Origin: Polyangiaceae bacterium
GTDB lineage: Bacteria; Myxococcota_A; Polyangia; Polyangiales; Polyangiaceae
Direction of reading: 5' to 3'
DNA: 64,000 bases
Assembly (NCBI GenBank): GCA_020633235.1
Contig: JACKEA010000007.1
Span: 186,001 to 250,000 of the forward strand
The translations under genes were made by a program, and so were the position numbers. The notes beneath the pieces are model-generated. The model saw nothing but the letters and a program-made list of their open reading frames with translations. It was not told the origin of the DNA and made no database searches. This document shows, in pieces, positions 6,879 through 14,932 of the stretch (position 1 is its first letter; every line of letters starts with the position of its first letter).

Positions 6879-6953
6879 GAAGTAGCGCCCGGCTTCCGCG
6901 TGGTGCGCCGGGGCACGACGCGGTGAGGGTGAAACAGCGCGGCGACGACATGA

Positions 6954-7466
6954 TCAGAAGCCGTAGCCCACGATGATGTCCACGTCGGGGTACACGCCGC
7001 TCAGGCCGGCGTGGTCCGTCTCGAAGGCCCAGTACTGAGCGCCAGCACCGAAGCGCAGCAACAGCGCGTCGTCCGCCAAGAGCCAGCCGTAGCCCGCGGT
7101 GGCACCCGCGGACCACCCCACGCCGGACTCGGCGTCGGCCAGATCGTCCTGGGCCCGGATGGCGACGACGCGGCCGAAGGGCGAGAGGTAGAAGCCGCGC
7201 GGTGCAGCGGCAAACGGGAACACGAAGGGCCGCAGCTCGAGCCCGAAACCCACGACGTCGGACTCTGGTCCGCCCAGGTACTGCGTGTACCACGGACGGT
7301 TGAGCTGGAACGTCGCCCGCGCCGTCACGCTGGGAGCGAGCACGCGCTCGTAACCCACACCGATCACGCCGCTGCCCAGGTCTGCTTCCAGCGCATTGTC
7401 GGGCTCGGCCTGCGCCGAGCTGACCACCGTGAGCATTGCCGCGAACACCATGGGCCAAGCTCTCAT
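6954..7466 (-). CDS. Outer-membrane beta-barrel-like protein
   Basis: 170 aa with a signal peptide (MRAWPMVFAAMLTVVSSAQA). The mature part has alternating amphipathic strands rich in Gly and aromatics (GVIGVGYERVLAPSVTARATF, GYGWLLADDALLLRFGAG) and ends IIVGYGF, an aromatic C-terminus typical of outer-membrane barrels. It probably folds as a small 8-stranded barrel. The start overlaps the metG stop by four bases (ATGA), and purU follows 3 bp after its stop, so the three are translationally coupled. Function unknown. Confidence 0.75.
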   Translation of the reverse strand: MRAWPMVFAAMLTVVSSAQAEPDNALEADLGSGVIGVGYERVLAPSVTARATFQLNRPWYTQYLGGPESDVVGFGLELRPFVFPFAAAPRGFYLSPFGRVVAIRAQDDLADAESGVGWSAGATAGYGWLLADDALLLRFGAGAQYWAFETDHAGLSGVYPDVDIIVGYGF

Positions 7467-8968
7467 CGCCTGGACGCTACCACGCGCCGCGGAAACAGCG
7501 GCGCGCCCGCGGACACTCGCCGTCCAGCGCGAAGCTCGCCGACCCGCGCGCCGGCGCCCACGCTCCGCGGTCCCAAGCGCTCGGCGATTCGCTCCGCCGT
7601 CTTGGGCAGGAACGGCTGCAGCAACGCAGCCGCCGCGCCCGCGCCGTCGAGCAAGGTGTACAGCGCCGTGTCATCGCGCTCGCCCTGCCACGGCGCCGTC
7701 TCGTCCGCGTAGCGGTTCACCTCCGCCACGAAACGCCACGCCGCATCCAGCGCGCCCCGCAAATCGAACGCCTCTACCGCCCGCGCAGTCTCCGAAACAG
7801 CCGCCGAGAGCGCCGCGCCGAGAGCGCTCTCGGCCTTGGGCACCACGCCGTCTGCGCGCTTCTCCACGAGCCGCAGCGACCGCTGCAGCAGATTGCCGAG
7901 CTGGTTGGCGAGCTCCGAGTCGTGCGCCTGCGAAAGCCGCGCGCGCTCGAAGTTTCCGTCCTTGGTCGTGGAGAGATGCCGCAGCAGATAGTAGCGGAGC
8001 GCGTCACTGCCGTACTCGTCGCACAGCTGGAAGGGATCCAGCGCGTTGCCCAGGCTCTTGCCGATCTTCGCGCCCTCCACCGTGACGTACCCGTGCACCA
8101 GAACGCGGGTCGGTAGCGGCAGGCCGGCAGAGAGCAAGATGGCCGGCCAGTACACGGCGTGAAAGCGCGTGATGCCCTTGCCGATCACGTGCTCGCGGGC
8201 CGGACAACGGAGCCACCAGCGCTCGAAGGCGTCACTGGCCTGCGCCTGGCCGAGCGCGGCGAGATAGTTCCCCAGCGCGTCGAACCACACGTATACGACT
8301 TGGGACGGATCGTTGGGTACCGCGATGCCCCAACCCCTGGCTCGCTCACGAGATCTGGAAATGCTGAAATCTTCGAGCCCTCGCTCCACGAATCGCAAGA
8401 CCTCGTTCTTGCGCTCCACCGGGGTGACCCTGAGCGCGTCGCGAGCAATCAGCTCGCGCAGCGGCTCCTGGTAGCGCGACAAGCGAAAGAACCAGTTCTC
8501 TTCCTCCACGACCTCTGGCGGAGTGCCATGTTCCGGACAGCACCCGGCCTCGAGCTCGCTCTCGGCGTAGAACTGCTCGCAGCCCACGCAGTAGAGGCCG
8601 CGGTACTTCTTCTTGTACACGTCGCCGCGGTCCACGCAGGCCTGCCACAGCTTCTCGGTCGTGGCGCGGTGACGCGGATCGACGCTGGTGCGCACGAAGT
8701 CGTCGATGTGAACACCGAGCGCCACCGCCAAGCGCGGAAACTCCGCGGCGTTTCGATCCACGAGCTCGCGCACGGAAACACCCGCGCGCTCCGCCGCCTG
8801 CACGTTCTTGAGGCTGTTCTCGTCGCTGCCGGTCACGTAGCGAACGTCGCGCCCGGCGCTCCGATGCCAGCGCGCGAGCGCGTCCGTGAGCACCAGCTCC
8901 AGGGCGTGGCCCAGGTGCGGCGGGCCGTTCACGTAGGGCAGGGCGGAAGTGATGTAGTGCGTGTTCAT
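7463..8968 (-). CDS. metG: Methionyl-tRNA synthetase
   Basis: Class I aminoacyl-tRNA synthetase, 501 aa, charging tRNA-Met for initiation and elongation. The HIGH-type motif is HLGH (residues 18-21) in LPYVNGPPHLGHA. The KMSKS-type loop reads KIGKS in GAKIGKSLGN, a substitution worth noting. A single zinc knuckle is formed by CVGC and the later CCPEH. The C-terminal EMAP-like dimerisation domain is absent, as in short MetRS forms. The ATG at 8968 is preceded by GAGGAG at good spacing. It is the first gene of a minus-strand operon with the outer-membrane protein and purU, and a leader with a terminator lies upstream. Confidence 0.95.
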   Translation of the reverse strand: MNTHYITSALPYVNGPPHLGHALELVLTDALARWHRSAGRDVRYVTGSDENSLKNVQAAERAGVSVRELVDRNAAEFPRLAVALGVHIDDFVRTSVDPRHRATTEKLWQACVDRGDVYKKKYRGLYCVGCEQFYAESELEAGCCPEHGTPPEVVEEENWFFRLSRYQEPLRELIARDALRVTPVERKNEVLRFVERGLEDFSISRSRERARGWGIAVPNDPSQVVYVWFDALGNYLAALGQAQASDAFERWWLRCPAREHVIGKGITRFHAVYWPAILLSAGLPLPTRVLVHGYVTVEGAKIGKSLGNALDPFQLCDEYGSDALRYYLLRHLSTTKDGNFERARLSQAHDSELANQLGNLLQRSLRLVEKRADGVVPKAESALGAALSAAVSETARAVEAFDLRGALDAAWRFVAEVNRYADETAPWQGERDDTALYTLLDGAGAAAALLQPFLPKTAERIAERLGPRSVGAGARVGELRAGRRVSAGAPLFPRRVVASRR

Positions 8969-9012
8969 GGTCGTTCTCCTCGGGGTGAAGCCGCACCGCG
9001 AGGGGATCGCCA

Positions 9013-9045
9013 CAAACGAAAGCGGGCCACCTCGCGAGGCGGCCC
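9013..9045 (-). terminator. Intrinsic terminator-like hairpin upstream of metG
   Basis: On the minus strand GGGCCGCCTCGCGAGGTGGCCC forms a near-perfect stem (9045-9024), followed by GCTTTCGTTTG. It lies 45-75 bp before the metG start with no complete minus-strand gene upstream, so it is more likely a leader attenuator than the end of another transcript. Confidence 0.5.
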
Positions 9046-9069
9046 ATGGCGTGCGTATCGTCGATGGAT

Positions 9070-9141
9070 TCAGCTCAGCCGGGTCGCCCTGCGCCAGCGC
9101 ATCGACATGTTCACGCTGAAGTTTTCGGTCCCGGTGTTCAT
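9070..9141 (-). CDS. Possible metG leader peptide (23 aa, Met-rich)
   Basis: A minus-strand ATG-to-TGA frame encodes a short peptide beginning MNTGTENFS and containing VNMSMRW, so three Met codons in 14. It ends 25 bp before the hairpin at 9024-9045. This order (Met-rich leader, terminator, metG) is what a ribosome-stalling attenuator would look like. The ribosome-binding site is weak, and conservation cannot be judged from one sequence. Confidence 0.25.
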   Translation of the reverse strand: MNTGTENFSVNMSMRWRRATRLS

Positions 9142-9203
9142 GAGCGTTCCGCAGTGTGCGAACCCCCACGCCTTTCGTCAAGGACGCGGTTATCCTCCGG
9201 CGG

Positions 9204-9836
9204 ATGCCGCCGCGCATTCTCGCCGCCCTCGTCGTGCTCTCGCTCGCACCTCACGCCTTCGCCGACGCGGTGCCGCCGCCGCCGGACGATTGCCCTTCGG
9301 GCACCGAGCCGGTGACGGATCATGGCGGGCCGCGCTGCGAGAAGGCGGCGCCCAAGAACTGCCCCAGTGGGTGGCGCGGCGTGATCGGCGGCGAATGTGT
9401 GCTGCACCAATGCACCGCCGACGCAGACTGCAGGGAGACGGGCCGCGTGTGTCGTCCGGCGTCGCTGTGCTTCGAGCCGCACCAACGCTACAGCACCTGC
9501 CAGGGCTCGCGGAGCAATGCCCTCGGTGCGCCCCCCGTGCTCGGCGGACCGTGCATGCAGTTGCCGGAGCCCGTCACGGACTGGAACCCCGTCAACGTGT
9601 GCGGCGGCACGGAGAGGTGCGCGTCACCCGGAGAGTGCCGCCCCAGCAAGCTGTGCGTCGTTCCGAACAGCCCGAGCCCCAAGGTGATGCCCCGCGACGA
9701 GTCGGGGCAGGTTCAGAGCAAGCCCAGCGGCTGCGGCTCCGGCTGCGTGATCGCTCCAGGGCACAGCGGCACCGCGGCGGCCCTCATGGCCATCGGCGCG
9801 CTCGGCGCGGCCCTCGCCCTGCGCCGACGACGATGA
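9204..9836 (+). CDS. Cys-rich secreted protein with MYXO-CTERM-like anchor
   Basis: 210 aa from the ATG at 9204, chosen because it gives a clean signal peptide (MPPRILAALVVLSLAPHAFADA). The mature protein has many paired cysteines (CPSGTEP, CPSGWRG, CVLHQCTADADC, CGGTERC), suggesting a disulphide-rich surface module. The C-terminus has GCGSGC, then a hydrophobic helix (AALMAIGALGAALAL) and RRRR, the layout of MYXO-CTERM sorting tails processed in myxobacteria. It overlaps the next gene by four bases. Confidence 0.8.
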   Translation: MPPRILAALVVLSLAPHAFADAVPPPPDDCPSGTEPVTDHGGPRCEKAAPKNCPSGWRGVIGGECVLHQCTADADCRETGRVCRPASLCFEPHQRYSTCQGSRSNALGAPPVLGGPCMQLPEPVTDWNPVNVCGGTERCASPGECRPSKLCVVPNSPSPKVMPRDESGQVQSKPSGCGSGCVIAPGHSGTAAALMAIGALGAALALRRRR

Positions 9837-10210
9837 AAGCGCTCGCGCTGCTCGCCGGCTTTGCCATCGGCTGCGCTCACCCACAGTGCCCCGCGGCCTA
9901 TCACGCCGACACCGCACGCAGCGCCCGCCTCGAAGCCTTGCTCCAAAGCGATCCGGAAGCGCGCCCGCTGCTCTCCGCCACTCCCGCGCTGGTGTGCTTT
10001 GCCCCCGGCGTCGAGAGCGTCAGCACGAACGAAGCGCTGCTCTTGGACCAGAGCCAGCCGGACGACGCCCTCGCCGCGCGCATGGCGCACCTGCTCTTGC
10101 ACCGCAGCCGAGGCCAAACACGCACCAGCGGCAACGGTCCTGATGAGGCCGAGGCCAACGCCCTCGAGCGGCGCGTGCTCTCGCGCCTGACTACTCCGCC
10201 GCCGCGATGA
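9833..10210 (+). CDS. Small lipoprotein, unknown function
   Basis: 125 aa; the ATG overlaps the previous stop (ATGA). The N-terminus MKALALLAGFAIGC is a lipoprotein signal with lipidation at C14. The mature part is helical (ARSARLEALLQSDPEARPLL, ALAARMAHLLLHR) and carries an HLLLHRS motif, which loosely recalls a metalloprotease-like helix but lacks a proper HExxH. The 3' end overlaps the convergent radical SAM gene by 20 bp. Confidence 0.6.
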   Translation: MKALALLAGFAIGCAHPQCPAAYHADTARSARLEALLQSDPEARPLLSATPALVCFAPGVESVSTNEALLLDQSQPDDALAARMAHLLLHRSRGQTRTSGNGPDEAEANALERRVLSRLTTPPPR

Positions 10211-11153
10211 GATACGCAGCCAGCGGGCTCTGCTCGCCGCTTGGAGGCACCACGGCATCCCAGGGCCCGGGCAGCTTCGCCGCGTGGGCGAACACCACCC
10301 ACGCCCCGCAGCGATCGCAGTCGCCGTTGTTGCCGTAGCAGCACTTCGGCGTCGTGAACTTCTTGTTCTCGACGTACAGCGGCAACACCGTGCGCAGCGC
10401 CGGGCAGTTGTCCGTGACCATCTTCGCCGTGGCCGGACGCATCAGCTCCAAAGCCCGGCTCGAATTCCACACGAAGCCCGGGTAGCGCTTCTTGAGCTCC
10501 ACCACCGCGTCCACCGCTGGCTCGCGCTCCGCCGCGTCCTTCCAGCTGAGCTCCGAGTCCTCGCCCTCGTTGGGCACGTGGAACGTGAACGCGACACCGT
10601 TCACCGGCGTGTTCACGAAGTCCTTCACCAGCTCTTCCAGCCGCTGGAAGTTCTGCTTGGTGACCACGCACTGGATCTGCACCGTGGGCGGGAAGTCCTG
10701 CGGCAGCGCGAGGAGGTTCTTCCGCACCCGGTCGTAGACGCCCTCACCTCGCACGGGGTCGTTCAGATCCCGGGGGCCATCCAGCGACACCACGTAGGTC
10801 ACGCCGGCACCAAAGTCCTTCAAGGGGACGGTGCCGTTGGTGGTGATCACGTTGCGCGGAAAGAGCTTCACGCCGCGCTCCAAGAGGCGCCAGCGGATCA
10901 TCGGCTCGCCGCCCATCCACAACATGCCGACCACGCCGTGACGATCCCGGACCTGCTCCACCGCCGCCAGCAGCTCGTCGTCCGGAATGTCGTGAGCCGG
11001 ATCATTCGGGTTGCCGTCCGTGTAGATGAAGCAGTGTGCACAGGTGAGGTTGCAGCGATTGGTGACGTTGAGCATCGCTCCCGGAAACTTGAGCGGCGGC
11101 TCCACACTCAAGCGATCCCAGGCGACTCTTTGATCGAAGACCGGCAGCTTCAT
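10191..11153 (-). CDS. Radical SAM protein, PaaX-linked
   Basis: 320 aa. The 4Fe-4S/SAM motif CNLTCAHC gives Cys 34, 38 and 41, and MLWMGGEP is the SAM-binding GGE-type motif. The C-terminal part has DNCP, CCYGNNGDC and DRC, a cluster of extra cysteines that could hold auxiliary Fe-S clusters as in SPASM or twitch domains. The substrate is unknown: no precursor peptide or dedicated tailoring enzyme is adjacent. The start at 11153 overlaps the upstream regulator by four bases, so both are made from one transcript. Confidence 0.85.
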   Translation of the reverse strand: MKLPVFDQRVAWDRLSVEPPLKFPGAMLNVTNRCNLTCAHCFIYTDGNPNDPAHDIPDDELLAAVEQVRDRHGVVGMLWMGGEPMIRWRLLERGVKLFPRNVITTNGTVPLKDFGAGVTYVVSLDGPRDLNDPVRGEGVYDRVRKNLLALPQDFPPTVQIQCVVTKQNFQRLEELVKDFVNTPVNGVAFTFHVPNEGEDSELSWKDAAEREPAVDAVVELKKRYPGFVWNSSRALELMRPATAKMVTDNCPALRTVLPLYVENKKFTTPKCCYGNNGDCDRCGAWVVFAHAAKLPGPWDAVVPPSGEQSPLAAYLIAAAE

Positions 11154-11992
11154 GAAGCCCTCCCTACATGGCGGAACGAAAGCAACGACTCGGGCGCGGG
11201 CGCACCTTGGGCCCGCATGAACTTCCGCCAGATGCGCCGGCCGGCCACGTCGTAGCGGCCCATCTCCTGCACCAGCGCGCGGCGCAGCTCCGGGCGCACG
11301 ATGGGCTCCGGCAACAGCGGGTCGTACGCCAGCTGACGGATCGCGCGGCCGCCCAGCAAGAAGCACTCCACCACCGCTTGCTCGAGCGGCACGTCATCCA
11401 GCTGGGCGCGGCTCTTCGCCAGCCGCTCGCTGGTCTCCACGTAGCCGTCGTCCAGTGCGTCCTCCGCCCACAACGTTCGAGCGCGGCCGTCCATCGCGGT
11501 GTCCAGCTCCGAGAGCCCGCACACCCACGCGCCCGCATCCATGCCCAGCTCGCCCAGCTCCGCGCGCACCGCCGCCACGCCACCGCGCAGGTTGTCGGGC
11601 CGCACGAACAGCCCGGGGGAAAGCTCGCGCATGCCCGCGAAGCTCAACGCCTGCCGACGCCGCTTGCCCCGCGCACGCTCTCCCCGCGGCAATGCGCCCA
11701 CGTGCGCCGCCACCCAGCCGCCACTCCAAGGCACCACGCGGTCGTCCCTCCGCGACCACGACACCACCCGCCGCTGCACCGGCTCCGCCGCCGCCGACAA
11801 CCCGTAGGAGCCGCGCTCGTTGCGCTCGACCTTGCCGTCCGCCACGAGCCGCGCCAGCGCCACGCGCAGGTTGTTCTCCGTGATGCCGAACAGCTCCGCC
11901 GCGCGCACCAGCGCACGCACCGGAATCGCGCGCCCGCCCACTGCGCTGAGCAAATCCAACACCAAGCTGCCAGCCTGCGGCGTCACTCGCAT
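11150..11992 (-). CDS. PaaX-family transcriptional regulator
   Basis: 280 aa. The N-terminal winged helix (about residues 1-70: SLVLDLLSAVGGRAIPVRALVRAAELFGI, then ENNLRVALARLVADGKVERNERGSYGL) is typical of PaaX, followed by the long central and C-terminal domains (WAEDALDDGYVETSERL; LPEPIVRPELRRALV). PaaX repressors classically sense phenylacetyl-CoA, but no paa genes are nearby, so the ligand here is open. The gene overlaps the radical SAM gene at its 3' end and probably regulates its own promoter at the dyad around 12041-12104. Confidence 0.82.
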   Translation of the reverse strand: MRVTPQAGSLVLDLLSAVGGRAIPVRALVRAAELFGITENNLRVALARLVADGKVERNERGSYGLSAAAEPVQRRVVSWSRRDDRVVPWSGGWVAAHVGALPRGERARGKRRRQALSFAGMRELSPGLFVRPDNLRGGVAAVRAELGELGMDAGAWVCGLSELDTAMDGRARTLWAEDALDDGYVETSERLAKSRAQLDDVPLEQAVVECFLLGGRAIRQLAYDPLLPEPIVRPELRRALVQEMGRYDVAGRRIWRKFMRAQGAPAPESLLSFRHVGRAS

Positions 11993-12040
11993 ACATTACA
12001 CCAATGTTATCGCACCGATCCATTCTGTAATATTTGCGGC

Positions 12041-12104
12041 GTTTCCGCGCCGGGCCAACAAACCATAACCAATTGTTAATATTGATGTTTGTTCGGCGCG
12101 GACC
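12041..12104. promoter_or_regulatory. Large dyad with AT-rich centre between divergent genes
   Basis: GTTTCCGCGCCGGGCCAACAAA (12041-12062) and TGTTTGTTCGGCGCGGACC (12086-12104) are inverted copies of the window's dispersed repeat, flanking a 24-bp AT-rich core that includes AATTGTTAATATTGATG. The region lies between the divergent starts at 11992 and 12159. It may be an operator and promoter for one or both. An AT-rich ACATTACACCAATGTTAT dyad near 11994-12010 is closer to the paaX-like start. Confidence 0.45.
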
Positions 12105-12158
12105 ACGACCCGGCACGGTCGGCCTTTGCCGGACATGGCGCGCGTGAAAGCATGAGCC

Positions 12159-13394
12159 ATGCGCGTCGCTGCTCTCATCGCCGTCGTGACCGCGAGCGCG
12201 TGCACCCGACCCTCAGCGGACGTCGTGCGTGCGCCGGCGCCGGTCACGCCGCCCGCGGCGCCGGTAACGCCGCAGCAACGGCCACCGGCGATGCAGCTAC
12301 TCACCGTCAGTCATCTACGCGCCCGGGGAGGGCACGTGTACGGCACGGGGGACGACGCCATCTTCACCGACGGCGTTGCCTTCGCCCGAGTGCACGGTGA
12401 TCTCTTGCAGTGGACGCCCGCGCTATCGTGCGGCGTTCGAGAACCGGAGATCCGTTGGGGTCGCTATCCCACGCTGTTCGGCTTCGGCCGGCCCGGCTTG
12501 ATCCGTTTCGACGAGAGAGCCGGGCGCTGGATGGAGGTGCCGACGAACGGACTGTACTGGAGCCCAGCGCTCATCGCAGAGTGGCCCGATCAGGCGCATG
12601 TTCTCGTGGCGTGGCACGGACAAATCGATTGGGAACGCGGCGGCAGGTCACCGGTCCGGCCGCCCGGGTTCTACCTGGTGGGCACGGAAGTGCGCTCCGT
12701 CGATCTCGAGCTGCCACCGCATCTGGGCGAAACGCCCGCAAGGTTGGCCGTCTCGCCCCGAGGCGACGTGATCTACGCGAGCACGACCGCGATCGAGATC
12801 TGGCCGCACGGAAGCCGGACCGGCATTTCCCGTGCGATCGACGCCGCCTACCCAACCCCGCAAACAGGAGCGCTATTCATCGATGCCGCGGACCCCACGG
12901 ACATCGAGGTCGTGTACCCCACGAAGAGCGGCTCGTCGGCGATTGTCCGCTTCGACGGAAAGCGCTTCTTCGACGTGCCGACTCCCTTCAAGGACGCCAT
13001 CACGGTGTGGGCGCGGACCGGCGAACAGCGGCTATACGGAACCGTCAAGAACAGCACCTCTCATGTGTGGAGCCGAGGATCCGACGACACCTGGACTCCG
13101 CTCGGCGAGCTCCCAGGACGGGTGAGCTCCATCGCTCGAGACGATGACGGCGCGGTCTGGGCCAGAGCTGGGTGGAGCGTCTGGTACTTGCCGAAAACCG
13201 GCATGCGGACCCAGGTCTTGCTTCCCGACCCTTTCTCGGGCTCGCACTTGGCGGGCTTCTTCCACACCGGATCGACCGCGTGGATCATGGCCTGGGGCAA
13301 CAAGTACCGCGTGTTCACCTCGCGACCCTTCCGCGCCACCGGGCACCGCGTGCTACCAGGAGAAGACCCCTGCGCACCGACAACAGCTCATTAA
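12159..13394 (+). CDS. Lipoprotein, beta-propeller-like, unknown function
   Basis: 411 aa, signal MRVAALIAVVTASAC with lipidation at C15, then a Pro/Ala-rich linker of about 30 residues. The remainder is built of repeated beta-strand units with recurring W, G and D residues (HGDLLQWTPALSC, DQAHVLVAWHG, WARTGEQRLYGTV, DDGAVWARAGWSVWYL), as in propeller or Kelch-like folds. No catalytic motif seen. It is bracketed by two exact copies of a 25-bp sequence (12076-12100 and 13391-13415). Confidence 0.7.
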   Translation: MRVAALIAVVTASACTRPSADVVRAPAPVTPPAAPVTPQQRPPAMQLLTVSHLRARGGHVYGTGDDAIFTDGVAFARVHGDLLQWTPALSCGVREPEIRWGRYPTLFGFGRPGLIRFDERAGRWMEVPTNGLYWSPALIAEWPDQAHVLVAWHGQIDWERGGRSPVRPPGFYLVGTEVRSVDLELPPHLGETPARLAVSPRGDVIYASTTAIEIWPHGSRTGISRAIDAAYPTPQTGALFIDAADPTDIEVVYPTKSGSSAIVRFDGKRFFDVPTPFKDAITVWARTGEQRLYGTVKNSTSHVWSRGSDDTWTPLGELPGRVSSIARDDDGAVWARAGWSVWYLPKTGMRTQVLLPDPFSGSHLAGFFHTGSTAWIMAWGNKYRVFTSRPFRATGHRVLPGEDPCAPTTAH

Positions 13395-13415
13395 TATTGA
13401 TGTTTGTTCGGCGCG
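13391..13415. repeat. 25-bp exact repeat of the upstream AT-rich element
   Basis: TTAATATTGATGTTTGTTCG plus GCGCG is identical to 12076-12100, 1.3 kb upstream in the same orientation. It starts on the final TAA region of the 12159 gene. It belongs to the dispersed GGTTCCGCGCCGGACCAACA family in inverted orientation, with an added AT-rich half. Confidence 0.8.
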
Positions 13416-13505
13416 AAGCCCGTCCGCGCGTCTCGCCTCGAAAAGGGCACCGCAGCTGACCGGTTGCTCTTGCGAGCCGAAATTGCGCGCACTAGTCAGG
13501 GCGCC

Positions 13506-13847
13506 ATGACACTCTGGAAGCTCTCGCTCACGTTCGCGCTCACGACACTGGCGGCAGGCTGCATGCCCGTGATGCAGCAGGGCTATCCCGTCGGGGTCGT
13601 CTACAACGGCACCAAGGCGCCCTCCGTGGTGGATCGCGTGGAGGCCTCCGGTCCCAACAAGACCGGCGCCAAGACCGGCGAGGCATGCTCCACCGGCATC
13701 TTGGGCATCGCCGCCTTTGGTGACGCGAGCATCGACGCCGCCAAGAAGGCGGCACAGATCACCGACGTGCACTCCGTCGAGTACGACGCCACCGCAGTGC
13801 TCGGCTTCGTGTACGTCGAAGTTTGCACCGTCGTTCACGGCAATTGA
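13506..13847 (+). CDS. TRL-like family lipoprotein
   Basis: 113 aa from ATG 13506; signal MTLWKLSLTFALTTLAAGC with lipidation at C19. The mature part has the TRL-domain pattern: a Gly-rich start (GYPVGVVYNGTKAP), CSTGILGIAAFGDASIDAAKKA and then ITDVHSVEYDATAVLGFVYVEVCTVVHG. The name comes from tRNA-associated loci in Borrelia and other bacteria; the biochemical role is unknown. It overlaps the next gene by four bases, suggesting joint expression of envelope proteins. Confidence 0.8.
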   Translation: MTLWKLSLTFALTTLAAGCMPVMQQGYPVGVVYNGTKAPSVVDRVEASGPNKTGAKTGEACSTGILGIAAFGDASIDAAKKAAQITDVHSVEYDATAVLGFVYVEVCTVVHGN

Positions 13848-14440
13848 GCCGCGCAGGGCTCGTCGCCTTCGCGGTGGTCACCCTGACGACTTGCGCCGCC
13901 TCGGCGGAGCGCAAGACGTCGCCGAAGAGCGTGAAGCTGTTCGACGTACGAACCGCCACGCACGAAGGCGTCTTGCGCTTCAGCACCCTCAGCTACCGGG
14001 CAACGGATCAAGCGCGCTACGAAGGCGGCTACGAAGCAGCGTTCCTGCACGCGATGACGTCGCGCTCGGGACCGTTCCATCTCACGGGTCTGAGTGGTCC
14101 GGCGCTCAGGTTCCTCGACAAGAAGAGCTTCTCGCTGTCGCTGCCCCAGAACACGGCCCTTGCCGGCATCGCGGCGGGCCCGGTGGAGCTGGAAGGCGGC
14201 TTCGGCGTGTCGCTGCTCAGCGTGGACGTGGTGCACGGACACTGGAGCGCGCAGCTGCTTTCGCCGCGAGCCGCGGCCGGCGTCGGGGTGCGCCTCGGAC
14301 CACTACGCGTCGGCGCAGAGCTGTACACGGAGTACCTCTGGCGTTGGTTCGGACCGGACTACTTCGTGCGCGGCATTGGCGTGAGCCTGCGCTGGCGCCG
14401 AAGCCCACCGCTGCCGCCCTTCGCCGCGGGGCAGCGATAG
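13844..14440 (+). CDS. Exported protein, probable outer-membrane barrel
   Basis: 198 aa from a TTG at 13844 that overlaps the previous stop; this start gives a plain signal peptide (LVAFAVVTLTTCAASA). The mature chain has amphipathic Gly-rich strands (GPVELEGGFGVSLLSV, AAAGVGVRLGPLRVGAELYTEYLWRWF) suggesting a small beta-barrel, although the C-terminus ends PFAAGQR rather than an aromatic. Function unknown. Confidence 0.6.
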   Translation: MSRAGLVAFAVVTLTTCAASAERKTSPKSVKLFDVRTATHEGVLRFSTLSYRATDQARYEGGYEAAFLHAMTSRSGPFHLTGLSGPALRFLDKKSFSLSLPQNTALAGIAAGPVELEGGFGVSLLSVDVVHGHWSAQLLSPRAAAGVGVRLGPLRVGAELYTEYLWRWFGPDYFVRGIGVSLRWRRSPPLPPFAAGQR

Positions 14441-14848
14441 TCAGTCCGCGAAGATGCCCAGCACGTTGAACACCTTCTCCGTGTGCGGCGAGCCGGCCCG
14501 AGCGAAGGCCGCGAAGATGTCCAGCCCCAGCAGGAACACGCCAGCCATCACCAAAATCACGGCAACACGTTTGGTGCGGTTCCAGCGCTGGTGAGGATCG
14601 AGCTCCTCGTACTCCCGGGTGGTGAGGCTGTCGCCATCTTTGCCGATGTTCAGCGCGCGCCCTGCCTTCAGTGCGTACCTCGCGGACAGGAAGAAACACA
14701 CGGCCCCCAGAGTGAAGCCGATCGGCGCGCCCTTCGACAGCAGGACAAAGCCCACCAGCAAGGACGCCACCCCTCCGTAAAAGAAGCCCGCATGCCGCTT
14801 GAAGTCGCCGTCCGAAAGCGCCTTCCGAAACTCCTCCTCCTCACCCAC
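14441..14848 (-). CDS. Integral membrane protein, unknown function
   Basis: 135 aa from a GTG at 14848 (MGEEEEFRKALSDGDFK), preferred to an upstream start that would intrude on the cysS promoter. After an acidic amphipathic N-terminus there are two adjacent helices (FFYGGVASLLVGFVLL and GFTLGAVCFFLSARYAL), a charged cytoplasmic loop (EEYEELDPHQRWNRTKR) and a third helix (VAVILVMAGVFLLGLDIF). No family recognised. It is divergent from cysS. Confidence 0.6.
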   Translation of the reverse strand: MGEEEEFRKALSDGDFKRHAGFFYGGVASLLVGFVLLSKGAPIGFTLGAVCFFLSARYALKAGRALNIGKDGDSLTTREYEELDPHQRWNRTKRVAVILVMAGVFLLGLDIFAAFARAGSPHTEKVFNVLGIFAD

Positions 14849-14932
14849 GACGTCAGGATAGCAGAGCGCGCCTTGCCGAAGCGGTGCTGCGGTGGGCGGA
14901 GCGGGCAATCCGAGCTAAGGTCCGCGACCGCC

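Noticed and set aside
6049..7458. 469-codon minus frame over purU and the outer-membrane gene
   Set aside because: Arg/Gly-rich shadow frame; the real frames on the same strand have signal peptide, catalytic motifs and overlapping starts.
9013..9045. T-box leader for metG
   Set aside because: No AGGGTGGNACCGCG antiterminator or specifier loop is visible; only a hairpin and T tract are present.
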